Assembly: GCF_030063415.1 (NCBI RefSeq)
Contig: NZ_JASITA010000051.1
Location: forward strand, 1-47,978
Length of the DNA stretch: 47,978 nucleotides
Direction: 5' to 3'
Origin: Streptomyces sp. H27-C3
Lineage (GTDB): Bacteria; Actinomycetota; Actinomycetes; Streptomycetales; Streptomycetaceae
The translations under genes and the position numbers were made by a program. This document shows, one piece after another, positions 15,189 to 22,994 of the stretch. Below the pieces are notes generated by a model. The model was not told the origin of the DNA, did not search any database, and saw nothing but the letters and a program-made list of their open reading frames with translations. Positions within the stretch are counted from its first letter, which is position 1. The number at the start of each line of letters is the position of its first letter.

Positions 15189-16004
15189 GTGCCAAAGACG
15201 AAAAAGGCGAAGCAGGACAAAGCCTCTAAGCAGCCCAAGCAGCCCCAACAGGTTCCCGACGAAAAGGGCCTGGACTTCGCGCGGGCCTGGGTCGAGTTTC
15301 CCGATCCCGGCGACGACGAACAGATCTTCCGCTGCGACCTGACCTGGCTGACGTCCCGGTGGAGCTGCATCTTCGGCAGCGGCTGCCAGGGCATCGTGGC
15401 GGGCCGGGCCGACGACGGCTGCTGCACGCTGGGCGCTCACTTCTCGGACGAGGACGACGAGAAGCGCGTGGCCGGTCATGTGGCGCGGCTGACACCGGAC
15501 GTGTGGCAGTTCCACAACGTCGGTACGAAGACGGGCTGGACCCAGACCGACGACGACGGCGAGCGCCAGACGCGGCGCTGGGACGGTTCCTGCATCTTCC
15601 AGAACCGGCCGGGCTTCGAGGGCGGCGCGGGCTGTTCGCTGCACATTCTGGCGCTGCGGGAGGGCAAGGAGCCGCTGGAGACCAAGCCGGACGTGTGCTG
15701 GCAGCTGCCGGTGCGGCGGACGTACGACTGGATCGAGCGGCCGGACGACACGCGCGTGCTGCAAGTCACCATCGGCGAGTACGACCGCAGGGGCTGGGGC
15801 CCCGGCGGCCACGATCTGCACTGGTGGTGCACATCGGCGACATCGGCGCACGGGGCGGGCGATCCGGTGTACGTGACGTACAAGCCGGAGCTCACCGAGC
15901 TGATGGGCAAGGCGGCGTACGACCGGCTGGTGGAGCTCTGCCTGGAGCGCCTCGCCGCGCTGCTGCCGATGGCCCCGCACCCGGCCGACCCGGGCACTCC
16001 CTGA
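15189..16004 (+). CDS. Conserved Cys-rich actinobacterial protein of unknown function
   Basis: A 271-residue soluble protein. A Lys/Gln-rich tail (1-25) is followed by a domain with many cysteines: C49, C60, C66, C78, C79, C135, C149, C170 and one in HWWCTS. The spacing C-x10-C-x5-C-x11-CC followed by late cysteines suggests a metal or Fe-S site, in the general style of the small zinc/iron-chelating domain families, though I cannot assign one firmly. Conserved stretches include WSCIFGSGCQGI and WDGSCIFQNRPGF. It begins at GTG 15189 just after a -10 box, so it is leaderless, and is divergent from ppx with 40 nt between starts. Role unknown. Confidence 0.72.
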   Translation: MPKTKKAKQDKASKQPKQPQQVPDEKGLDFARAWVEFPDPGDDEQIFRCDLTWLTSRWSCIFGSGCQGIVAGRADDGCCTLGAHFSDEDDEKRVAGHVARLTPDVWQFHNVGTKTGWTQTDDDGERQTRRWDGSCIFQNRPGFEGGAGCSLHILALREGKEPLETKPDVCWQLPVRRTYDWIERPDDTRVLQVTIGEYDRRGWGPGGHDLHWWCTSATSAHGAGDPVYVTYKPELTELMGKAAYDRLVELCLERLAALLPMAPHPADPGTP

Positions 16005-16027
16005 CCTGCTCCACGAGCCCAACCCGC

Positions 16028-17785
16028 TCAGTCCGACGGCGGCGGTGAGTCCGAAGGGGCCGGCTCCGACGGTGGCGGGTCCGAGGCCGGGGGCGGCGTC
16101 GTCGGTTCCGGCGGGGTCGGTGTCGGGTCCGGGTCGGGCGGCGGTGTCGTCGGGTCCGTGGGCGTCGGATCCGGGTCCGGGGGCGGTGTCGTCGGGTCCG
16201 TGGGGGGTGTGGGGGTCGGGTCCGGGCGGGGCGGTGGGGTCGTCGGGACCGGCGGGGGGTTCGTCGCGCCCCGGCCGTGGCCCTCGACCGCGATCATCGC
16301 GCCCGAAGGACCGATGCCGATTCGGGCGCGCCAGGCGCCCGCCGGCTCCCGCTCATGGTCCACGGAGACGTACAGAGTGATCGATTCTCCAGGGGCCAGG
16401 GTGCCCGACGACTGGCTCAGATAGAGCCAGGACGCGTCCGTCCACGCCGACCAGGAAACCGGCGACGAGCCCGACGCGGTCAGCGTGACCACCGTCGTGC
16501 TGCCCGCCGACCGCGCCTCCACCGTCAGCCGCCCGGCGGCCTCACCGGGGCGGCCGGGGACGGCCGTACCGCCGCTGATGACCTGCACCGAGACGTCCGG
16601 TGAGCGGGTGCCCGGCGTGAAGTCGGAGTCGGGGGTGGGCCGGGCGTTGCCCGCGTTCTCGTATGCGTCGTAGCTCTCGTCGCCGGCCGCGCGGTCGTTC
16701 TGATCGCCGTCGCCATCGCCGGGGCCGTCCGCCTCGCTCGCGGCGACGGAGGCGCCGCCCTGGCTCTCACCGGTGAGCGGAGCGCCCCGGTACGCCGCCC
16801 AGAGGGCGAACACCGGCGCGGCCACCACGGTCGCCACCAGCGTCGTCGTGACCGCCCTGGTGCGCAGCCGGTCGCGGCGCGCGGCGCGGTCCTTGGGGTC
16901 CAGCGGGAAGCCGTCGCGGTCGAACCGGGGCGCGGCGACGCGCACCTTCGGGACGGCCAGCATCGCCGCGTACGCCGCCGACCTGGGCGCCGCGACGACG
17001 GGCAGCGCGGCGGGCGCGATGCCCGTACCCGGCCACGGACCGCCCGCCCCGGCCCGCTCGGCGGAGCGCCGGCAGCGGGGGCAGTCGTCGACGTGCCGGA
17101 CGAGCTCGCGGCGCAGGGCGGTGCCGAGCAGCACCTGGTTGTCGCCGGTCAGCCGGGCCACGATCGGGCAGGTCCCGCCCTCCACGACGGCGAGGGCGGC
17201 CCGGGTCCGCTCCACCTCGCAGGCCGCGGCGGCCAGCAGCTCACGGGCCGATGGGTAGTCCATCCCCAGCACGGCGGCGACCTCGCGCGGGCCGAGCCCG
17301 TGGCGTACGGCGAGCTCCAGAGCGTCACGCTGCTCGGGGGTCGTGCCGGCCGCCTCGGGCCAGGCCAGCAGGGCGAGTTCGGCGCGGTGGCGGGCGGCGG
17401 TCTCCTCGGGGACGGGGCTCACCGGGGCGGGAACGGGCGCGCGACTCCCGGTGTGCGCCCCCTGGCGCCGCCGCCGCTGCTCGGCGAGCTTGCGCAGACA
17501 GGCCCACCGCGCGAGGGCGTACAGCCAGGCCTTGCGCTCGGGATCGCCGGACGGACAACGGCCGTGCCTGCGCTCGGAGATGGCCAGTACCTCACCGAGG
17601 ACCTCGGTGGCTTCGCCGTGGTCGCAGAGCACGGACAGGCAGTAGGTGAACAGGCCGTCCAGATAGGGCTCGTAACGCGTGGGCGGAGCCTGCACGAGCG
17701 TGGGCCGGGGCACCCTGTTGCGCGCCCGGTGTGCGCCGGTGGTATCCATGGGCTGCTTGGGCTGCTCCCGCCTGGTGGTCGTCAC
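16028..17785 (-). CDS. Membrane-bound ECF-sigma-like / zinc anti-sigma-like / BACON fusion protein
   Basis: A 585-residue multidomain protein. Residues about 37-105 resemble sigma region 2 (YEPYLDGLFTYCLSVL... WLYALARWACLRKL); about 148-200 resemble sigma region 4 with an HTH (REVAAVLGMDYPSARELL). Then H231-x3-C235-x2-C238 (HVDDCPRC) looks like a ZAS zinc motif. One membrane helix lies at about 311-331. Outside the membrane follow an acidic Asp/Gly-rich linker, a BACON-like beta-sandwich domain (about 425-500; WSAWTDASWLYLSQSSGTLAPGES is split here only for description) and an 80-residue Pro/Asp/Thr/Ser tail. Known relatives are ECF factors with regulatory C-terminal extensions. GTG 17785 is preceded by TACGGT at 6 nt, so leaderless; ATG 17749 is the alternative. 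Confidence 0.78.
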   Translation of the reverse strand: MTTTRREQPKQPMDTTGAHRARNRVPRPTLVQAPPTRYEPYLDGLFTYCLSVLCDHGEATEVLGEVLAISERRHGRCPSGDPERKAWLYALARWACLRKLAEQRRRRQGAHTGSRAPVPAPVSPVPEETAARHRAELALLAWPEAAGTTPEQRDALELAVRHGLGPREVAAVLGMDYPSARELLAAAACEVERTRAALAVVEGGTCPIVARLTGDNQVLLGTALRRELVRHVDDCPRCRRSAERAGAGGPWPGTGIAPAALPVVAAPRSAAYAAMLAVPKVRVAAPRFDRDGFPLDPKDRAARRDRLRTRAVTTTLVATVVAAPVFALWAAYRGAPLTGESQGGASVAASEADGPGDGDGDQNDRAAGDESYDAYENAGNARPTPDSDFTPGTRSPDVSVQVISGGTAVPGRPGEAAGRLTVEARSAGSTTVVTLTASGSSPVSWSAWTDASWLYLSQSSGTLAPGESITLYVSVDHEREPAGAWRARIGIGPSGAMIAVEGHGRGATNPPPVPTTPPPRPDPTPTPPTDPTTPPPDPDPTPTDPTTPPPDPDPTPTPPEPTTPPPASDPPPSEPAPSDSPPPSD

Positions 17786-17791
17786 TCGCAG

Positions 17792-17797
17792 ACCGTA
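17792..17797 (-). promoter_or_regulatory. -10 box before the BACON fusion gene
   Basis: Minus-strand TACGGT, then 6 nt to the GTG at 17785. Supports the longer start and a leaderless transcript. Confidence 0.45.
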
Positions 17798-18025
17798 GAC
17801 AGGGCGGAGCAGGCCCCTTGCGCACCTTGAGTGCTTTTAATCCTTACGGGTGAATGTATCCCTCAAAAGAGGACAGGAATCGCGGATTCCGTGGCCCTGA
17901 CGCAGACGGGTCCCGAGGTCTTCCGGAGTCCCCCGGAGGGCCCGGCCGCGCGCCGGCCCGGGGGCGGGTGACGCGCAGGGCACCCCTTGGTGACGGCCGT
18001 GGTCCGCGGTGTCAGTGGTCACGGC

Positions 18026-18031
18026 TACGGT
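18026..18031 (+). promoter_or_regulatory. -10 box of radA, leaderless
   Basis: TACGGT followed by 7 nt and ATG 18039, with no Shine-Dalgarno between. A -35 element is not evident. Confidence 0.5.
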
Positions 18032-18038
18032 TCCCGAC

Positions 18039-19448
18039 ATGGCTGCCCGTACGAAATCCACGAAGGACCGACCGTCCTACCGCTGCACCGAGTGCGGTTG
18101 GACGGCCGTCAAGTGGCTCGGCCGCTGCCCCGAATGCCAGGCCTGGGGCACGATCGAGGAGACCGGCACGCCCGCGGTACGGACCACCGCGGCCGGGCGG
18201 GTGAGCACGGCGGCGCTCCCTATCCGCCAGGTCGACGGCCGCAGCGCGACCGCCCGCTCCACCGGCGTCGACGAGCTGGACCGGGTCCTCGGCGGCGGTC
18301 TGGTGCCGGGCGCCGTGGTGCTGCTGGCGGGTGAGCCCGGCGTGGGCAAGTCGACCCTCCTCCTCGATGTGGCCGCCAAGGCGGCGAGCGACGACCACCG
18401 CACGCTGTATGTGACGGCCGAGGAGTCCGCGAGCCAGGTGCGGATGCGCGCCGACCGGATCCACGCGCTCAGCGACCACCTCTATCTGGCCGCCGAGACC
18501 GACCTGTCCGCCGTCCTCGGCCACCTCGACGCGGTCAAGCCGTCCCTGCTCGTCCTCGACTCGGTGCAGACCGTGGCATCGCCCGAGATCGACGGTGCGC
18601 CCGGCGGCATGTCCCAGGTCCGCGAGGTCGCGGGCGCGCTCATCAGGGCGTCCAAGGAGCGCGGTATGTCGACGATACTGGTCGGCCATGTCACCAAGGA
18701 CGGCGCGATCGCCGGACCGCGCCTGCTGGAGCACCTCGTGGACGTCGTGCTGTCCTTCGAGGGCGACCGGCACGCCAGGCTGCGTCTCGTACGAGGCATC
18801 AAGAACCGGTACGGCGCCACCGACGAGGTCGGTTGCTTCGAGCTTCACGACGAGGGCATCACCGGCCTCGCCGACCCGTCCGGGCTGTTCCTGACCCGCC
18901 GCGCCGAGGCCGTCCCCGGCACCTGCCTGACCGTCACCCTCGAAGGGCGGCGCCCGCTCGTCGCCGAGGTCCAGGCGCTGACCGTCGACTCGCAGATCCC
19001 GTCCCCCCGGCGCACCACATCGGGCCTGGAGACGTCACGGGTGTCGATGATGCTCGCCGTCCTTGAGCAGCGCGGCCGGATCACCGCCCTCGGCAAGCGC
19101 GACATCTACAGCGCGACGGTGGGCGGCGTGAAGCTCACCGAGCCCGCCGCCGACCTCGCCATCGCCCTCGCACTGGCCAGCGCGGCGAGCGACACCCCGC
19201 TGCCCAAGAATCTGGTCGCGATCGGCGAAGTGGGCCTCGCCGGGGAGGTCAGAAGGGTCACCGGGGTCCAGCGCAGACTCGCCGAGGCACACCGTCTGGG
19301 GTTCACGCACGCCCTGGTCCCGAGCGACCCGGGGAAGGTTCCCGCGGGCATGAAGGTCACCGAAGTGGCCGACATGGGAGAGGCTCTGGGAGTGCTTCCG
19401 CGCCGGGCTGGCGCACAGGCCCCACGAAGTGAGGATGAGCGCCGGTAG
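18039..19448 (+). CDS. radA: DNA repair protein RadA (Sms)
   Basis: RecA-related ATPase that processes recombination intermediates, 469 residues. N-terminal C4 zinc finger (CTECGWTAVKWLGRCPEC, residues about 15-32), Walker A GEPGVGKS, Walker B LLVLDSVQ, the RadA-specific GIKNRYG motif, and a C-terminal Lon-like domain (GGVKLTEPAADLAIALALAS ... HALVPSDPGKVPAGM). ATG 18039 is used because it sits 7 nt from a -10 box and begins MAARTKSTKDRPSYRCTEC; the longer GTG frame adds ten residues. It is followed by disA with about 91 nt between, an association conserved in Gram-positives and consistent with DisA activity being modulated by RadA. Confidence 0.96.
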   Translation: MAARTKSTKDRPSYRCTECGWTAVKWLGRCPECQAWGTIEETGTPAVRTTAAGRVSTAALPIRQVDGRSATARSTGVDELDRVLGGGLVPGAVVLLAGEPGVGKSTLLLDVAAKAASDDHRTLYVTAEESASQVRMRADRIHALSDHLYLAAETDLSAVLGHLDAVKPSLLVLDSVQTVASPEIDGAPGGMSQVREVAGALIRASKERGMSTILVGHVTKDGAIAGPRLLEHLVDVVLSFEGDRHARLRLVRGIKNRYGATDEVGCFELHDEGITGLADPSGLFLTRRAEAVPGTCLTVTLEGRRPLVAEVQALTVDSQIPSPRRTTSGLETSRVSMMLAVLEQRGRITALGKRDIYSATVGGVKLTEPAADLAIALALASAASDTPLPKNLVAIGEVGLAGEVRRVTGVQRRLAEAHRLGFTHALVPSDPGKVPAGMKVTEVADMGEALGVLPRRAGAQAPRSEDERR

Positions 19449-19539
19449 ACTTTGCCCTGGTCTCGCCCGTCCGTACGAGTACGCGAGGCGAAGTCCAGTG
19501 CCCCAAGGGGCATCGCAACCCCGTGACCGGAGGAGTGCA

Positions 19540-20673
19540 GTGGCAGCCAACGACCGGGCAACAGCACCCGGAAAGTCCGGCGGAGGCTCCGGTAATGCGG
19601 GCATCGAAGCGCTGATGCGCGCCACGCTGAGCGCAGTCGCGCCCGGCAAGGGCCTGCGCGACGGGCTGGAGCGCATTCTCCGCGGCAATACCGGCGGTCT
19701 GATCGTCCTTGGTATGGACAAGACCGTCGAGTCCATGTGCACCGGCGGCTTCGTGCTGGACGTGGAGTTCACCGCGACCAGGCTCCGCGAGCTGTGCAAG
19801 CTCGACGGTGCGCTGATCCTTGACAAGGACATCACCAAGATTCTGCGGGCCGGCGTCCAGCTGGTCCCGGACGCGTCCATCCCGACCGAGGAGACCGGCA
19901 CCCGCCACCGCACGGCGGACCGCGTCTCCAAGCAGTGCAACTTCCCGGTGGTCTCGGTCTCCCAGTCAATGCGCCTGATCGCGCTGTACGTCGACGGGGA
20001 GCGCCGGGTCCTGGAGGAGTCGGCAGCGATTCTGTCCCGCGCCAACCAGGCGCTGGCCACCCTGGAGCGGTACAAGCTCCGCCTCGACGAAGTCGCGGGC
20101 ACCCTGTCCGCGCTGGAGATCGAGGACCTGGTGACGGTCCGCGACGTGACGGCCGTGGCGCAGCGCCTGGAAATGGTGCGCCGCATCGCCACCGAGATCG
20201 CCGAGTACGTGGTGGAGCTGGGCACCGACGGTCGCCTTCTCTCCCTCCAGCTCGACGAGTTGATCGCGGGCGTCGAGCCGGAGCGGGACCTGGTCGTCCG
20301 CGACTACGTCCCGGAGCCGACGGCGAAACGCTCCCGCACGGTCGCCGAAGCGCTGACCGAGCTGGACGCGCTCAGCCACGCCGAGCTGCTCGAACTGCCC
20401 ACCGTGGCACGGGCACTGGGGCACAGCGGCTCTCCCGAGACGCTGGACTCCGCGGTGTCGCCGCGCGGCTACCGGCTGCTCGCCAAGGTTCCGCGGCTGC
20501 CCGGCGCGATCATCGAGCGGCTCGTCGAGCACTTCGGCGGACTGCAGAAGCTGCTCGCCGCGAGCGTCGACGATCTGCAGACGGTCGACGGCGTGGGCGA
20601 GGCACGGGCGCGCTCGGTGCGCGAGGGCCTGTCCCGCCTCGCGGAGTCGTCCATCCTGGAGCGGTACGTCTGA
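19540..20673 (+). CDS. disA: DNA integrity scanning diadenylate cyclase DisA
   Basis: Makes c-di-AMP from two ATP and scans DNA for branched structures. The 377-residue length fits Streptomyces DisA. The N-terminal DAC domain has DGA at 89-91 (KLDGALILDKD) and RHR at 122-124 (TGTRHRTADR), both catalytic signatures. A helical linker follows, then a C-terminal helix-hairpin-helix DNA-binding domain (LPGAIIERLVEHFGGLQKLL, VDGVGEARARSVREGLSRL). GTG 19540 is preceded by GGAGGAG at proper spacing, so the 37 extra upstream codons are excluded. Directly downstream of radA; ends at a strong terminator. Confidence 0.96.
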   Translation: MAANDRATAPGKSGGGSGNAGIEALMRATLSAVAPGKGLRDGLERILRGNTGGLIVLGMDKTVESMCTGGFVLDVEFTATRLRELCKLDGALILDKDITKILRAGVQLVPDASIPTEETGTRHRTADRVSKQCNFPVVSVSQSMRLIALYVDGERRVLEESAAILSRANQALATLERYKLRLDEVAGTLSALEIEDLVTVRDVTAVAQRLEMVRRIATEIAEYVVELGTDGRLLSLQLDELIAGVEPERDLVVRDYVPEPTAKRSRTVAEALTELDALSHAELLELPTVARALGHSGSPETLDSAVSPRGYRLLAKVPRLPGAIIERLVEHFGGLQKLLAASVDDLQTVDGVGEARARSVREGLSRLAESSILERYV

Positions 20674-20703
20674 GGGACGCCTGAGGGATACCTGAGGGAC
20701 GCC

Positions 20704-20755
20704 GACAACGCGTGAGTGCCGCACCCCCTCGGGGGTGCGGCACTCACGCGTTGTC
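20704..20755. terminator. Bidirectional terminator downstream of disA
   Basis: A perfect 25-nt inverted repeat (20704-20728 with 20731-20755), practically a 24-bp stem with a CTCG loop. It separates disA from the converging membrane-protein gene. A direct repeat GTCAGTCCTTCTT (20753-20765 and 20771-20783) follows, copying the end of that gene. Confidence 0.85.
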
Positions 20756-20770
20756 AGTCCTTCTTCGTCG

Positions 20771-21589
20771 TCAGTCCTTCTTCACCGAGAACGTGGCCGG
20801 CGCCTTCACGCCCGCCATCTCCACCAAGTAGGTACCGTCGCCTGCGGGCGTCGCGGGCGGCGTCGCGCACTTGGGGCCGCTCTTCTTCAGGTCCCATTCG
20901 ACGGTGTGCTTGACGGTCGTCTTCCCGGGGACGCGGAGCAGCAGCGCTTCGGGCGCGCGCGGGCAGTCCTCGGAGGACCACACCTCGTTGTTGTCGTCAT
21001 CGGTGATGGTCAGCACGGCTGCCTTCGGCCCGAAGTCCATCTTGCAGGTGCTGGCCGAGGTGTTCTTCGCGATCAGTTCGAACTTGGGCTTCTCGCCCGG
21101 CTCGTACTCGTTCCTGATGCTGCGTACGGACAGTTCGATGACGCCCGGGGTGCAGCTCGGAAGGCTGGAACTCGCGGGCACCCGCTGACCGGCGCCGCCA
21201 CCACCGCCACCACCGTCGCCGGTGTCGCCGTTGCCGTCGCTGCCTCCGCCGCCGCCCGGGTCAGTGTCCCCCCGGTCGCCGCCACCGCCATCACCGCCAC
21301 CGCCATCGGTGCCGCCACCGCCGTCGCTGCCACCGGTGCCGCCCGGCTCGTCGCGCCCGCCGGGGCCCTCACTGATGGCCGGGCCCGACGAGGAGGGGCC
21401 CGGGGTGATGGCGGACGGCTCGGGGCTCGCACCACCGCGGCCCTCGTCCTTACTGCCCTTGTCCCCAACGGAGATGACGGCCCATAGGACCAGCACCGCG
21501 AGCAGGGCGAGCAAGGACAGGCCTACTGCCCTCCGGCGCCAATAAATGGAGGAGGGAAGCGGCCCGACTGGATTGCGCAGTGATCCCAC
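20771..21589 (-). CDS. Single-pass membrane protein with Gly/Asp linker and extracellular domain
   Basis: A 272-residue protein. Near the N-terminus is SLRNPVGPLPSSIYWRRRA, a motif I recognise from many actinobacterial membrane proteins, followed by one helix (VGLSLLALLAVLVLWAVISV). A 100-residue linker very rich in Gly, Asp, Pro and Ser leads to a C-terminal beta-type domain of about 120 residues with four cysteines (SCTPGVIELSV, STCKMDF, EDCPRAP, KCATPP), probably two disulfides outside the cell. GTG 21589 gives the start just before the SLRNP motif, with AAGG 8 nt upstream; a longer frame is less likely. Divergent from mutY. Function unknown; it may be an envelope or signalling protein. 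Confidence 0.75.
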   Translation of the reverse strand: MGSLRNPVGPLPSSIYWRRRAVGLSLLALLAVLVLWAVISVGDKGSKDEGRGGASPEPSAITPGPSSSGPAISEGPGGRDEPGGTGGSDGGGGTDGGGGDGGGGDRGDTDPGGGGGSDGNGDTGDGGGGGGGAGQRVPASSSLPSCTPGVIELSVRSIRNEYEPGEKPKFELIAKNTSASTCKMDFGPKAAVLTITDDDNNEVWSSEDCPRAPEALLLRVPGKTTVKHTVEWDLKKSGPKCATPPATPAGDGTYLVEMAGVKAPATFSVKKD

Positions 21590-21831
21590 GGCACAAACCT
21601 TACGAGAGATCGGCGCCAACTCCCGCCCCACCCGCCGCCCGTCTCCGCAACTTTTCCCGATCATCATTCCAGCCCACGGCTGACGCACCGTTAACTGTCC
21701 TCAGGTGCGGCGCCCGACGATCGCTCCATGTGACGGCCGGGCGACCTTCCGTACGTTCGGCGGTCGCCGACCTGGCTCCAGCACCTCGCGGAGACGCGGA
21801 GATGCGGGGATGCAGTCGTGGGGTCCGCGCC

Positions 21832-21847
21832 CCTGACGATCGTCAGG
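21832..21847. promoter_or_regulatory. 16-bp perfect palindrome, candidate operator
   Basis: CCTGACGATCGTCAGG reads identically on both strands and lies in the divergent promoter region of mutY and the membrane-protein gene. It is suited to a dimeric regulator; the regulator is unknown. Confidence 0.4.
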
Positions 21848-21867
21848 TGTTGCCCAGGTCTCGCCCA

Positions 21868-21914
21868 GGGGGCGTCCGGCGGGTCTCCGCCACGGAGATC
21901 CGCCGGACACCCCC
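21868..21914 (+). terminator. 21-bp hairpin in the mutY leader region
   Basis: GGGGGCGTCCGGCGGGTCTCC pairs with the segment 21894-21914. It is followed by TCGTCC with little T. Its place upstream of mutY rather than downstream of a gene points to an attenuator or the end of a short RNA. Confidence 0.4.
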
Positions 21915-21956
21915 TCGTCCACGTGCGGGCCGAAACATGCCAGGATCGCCAGTGCC

Positions 21957-22856
21957 ATGACTGCGACCAGTGACACCGCCACCACCACAGCCCTCCACTC
22001 CCCCGTCATCGCGTGGTTCGACGTGCACGCCCGTGACCTTCCCTGGCGACGCCCCGAAGCGGGGCCCTGGGGGGTGATGGTCAGCGAGTTCATGCTCCAG
22101 CAGACGCCGGTCAGCCGGGTACTTCCGGTGTATGAGCAGTGGCTCGCCCGTTGGCCGCTGCCCGCCGACCTGGCCGCCGAGCCGCCCGGTGAGGCGGTAC
22201 GGGCCTGGGGCAGGCTCGGATATCCGCGGCGTGCGCTGCGGCTGCACGGGGCGGCCGTCGCGATCACCGAGCGGCACAACGGCAAGGTGCCGAGCGAGCA
22301 CGCGCGGCTGCTCGCCCTGCCCGGCATCGGCGAGTACACGGCCGCGGCCGTCGCCTCCTTCGCGTACGGGCAGCGGCACGCCGTCCTGGACACGAACGTC
22401 CGCCGGGTGTTCGCCCGCGCGGTCTCCGGCATCCAGTACCCGCCGAACGCCACGACGGCCGCCGAGCGCAGGCTCGCCCGGTCGCTGCTCCCCGAGGAGG
22501 ACGAGCGAGCAGCGCGCTGGGCCGCCGCCTCGATGGAGCTCGGCGCGCTGGTGTGCACCGCGAAGAGCCCCGACTGTTCGCGCTGTCCCGTGTCGGAGCA
22601 GTGCGCGTGGCGGTTGGCCGGCAAACCCGCGCACGAGGGGGCGCCGCGGCGCGGGCAGACCTACGCCGGTACGGACCGTCAGGTGCGCGGCAAACTCCTG
22701 GCCGTACTGCGCGAGGCCATCGAGCCCGTTCCGCAGGCCTCGCTCGACGCGGTGTGGGACGAGCCGGTCCAGCGGGCGCGGGCCCTCGACGGGCTGGTCG
22801 CGGACGGGCTGGTGGAGCCCATGGAAAGCGGTGTCTACCGGCTCCCCCTCGGCTGA
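21957..22856 (+). CDS. mutY: A/G-specific adenine DNA glycosylase
   Basis: Removes adenine opposite 8-oxoguanine in base-excision repair. 299 residues. HhH-GPD domain with catalytic Glu44 (VSEFMLQQT), hairpin LPGIGEYTAAAVASF and catalytic Asp145 (LDTNVRRVFAR). The 4Fe-4S cluster loop is C-x6-C-x2-C-x5-C in CTAKSPDCSRCPVSEQC. As in many actinobacterial MutY proteins the C-terminal NUDIX-like 8-oxoG recognition domain is short or absent. The start ATG 21957 begins a hydrophilic Thr-rich tail before PVIAWFDVHARDLPW. Together with radA and disA it forms a genome-integrity cluster. Confidence 0.93.
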   Translation: MTATSDTATTTALHSPVIAWFDVHARDLPWRRPEAGPWGVMVSEFMLQQTPVSRVLPVYEQWLARWPLPADLAAEPPGEAVRAWGRLGYPRRALRLHGAAVAITERHNGKVPSEHARLLALPGIGEYTAAAVASFAYGQRHAVLDTNVRRVFARAVSGIQYPPNATTAAERRLARSLLPEEDERAARWAAASMELGALVCTAKSPDCSRCPVSEQCAWRLAGKPAHEGAPRRGQTYAGTDRQVRGKLLAVLREAIEPVPQASLDAVWDEPVQRARALDGLVADGLVEPMESGVYRLPLG

Positions 22857-22913
22857 TCTCATCGCCGTTACACAACCGACGGCCAGCCGTGCGTCTGTCG
22901 AGGGCTGACCCGC

Positions 22914-22942
22914 ACAACCCCGTGACAACGCCTCCGTAGCGT
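22914..22942 (+). promoter_or_regulatory. sigE promoter with candidate CseB direct repeats
   Basis: ACAAC occurs at 22914-22918 and again at 22925-22929, 11 bp apart, directly upstream of TAGCGT (22937-22942), a TANNNT -10 box. One-turn direct repeats overlapping the -35 position are typical of OmpR-family activators. In S. coelicolor the sigE promoter depends on CseB. A third ACAAC is at 22872-22876. Confidence 0.45.
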
Positions 22943-22994
22943 CCTGGGACGTAAGCAGTTACGGGGTTTGTCAGTGGGACGGAGGCGGTTCTGA

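Larger units (their letters stand above)
21590..21956. promoter_or_regulatory. Divergent intergenic region with palindrome and long hairpin before mutY
   Basis: No credible gene. It contains a perfect 16-bp palindrome (21832-21847, CCTGACGATCGTCAGG) and, 20 nt further, a 21-bp stem (21868-21888 with 21894-21914; one mismatch, one wobble, GCCAC loop) ending 42 nt before the mutY ATG. The promoters of both divergent genes must lie here; I could not fix their -10 boxes. Confidence 0.6.
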
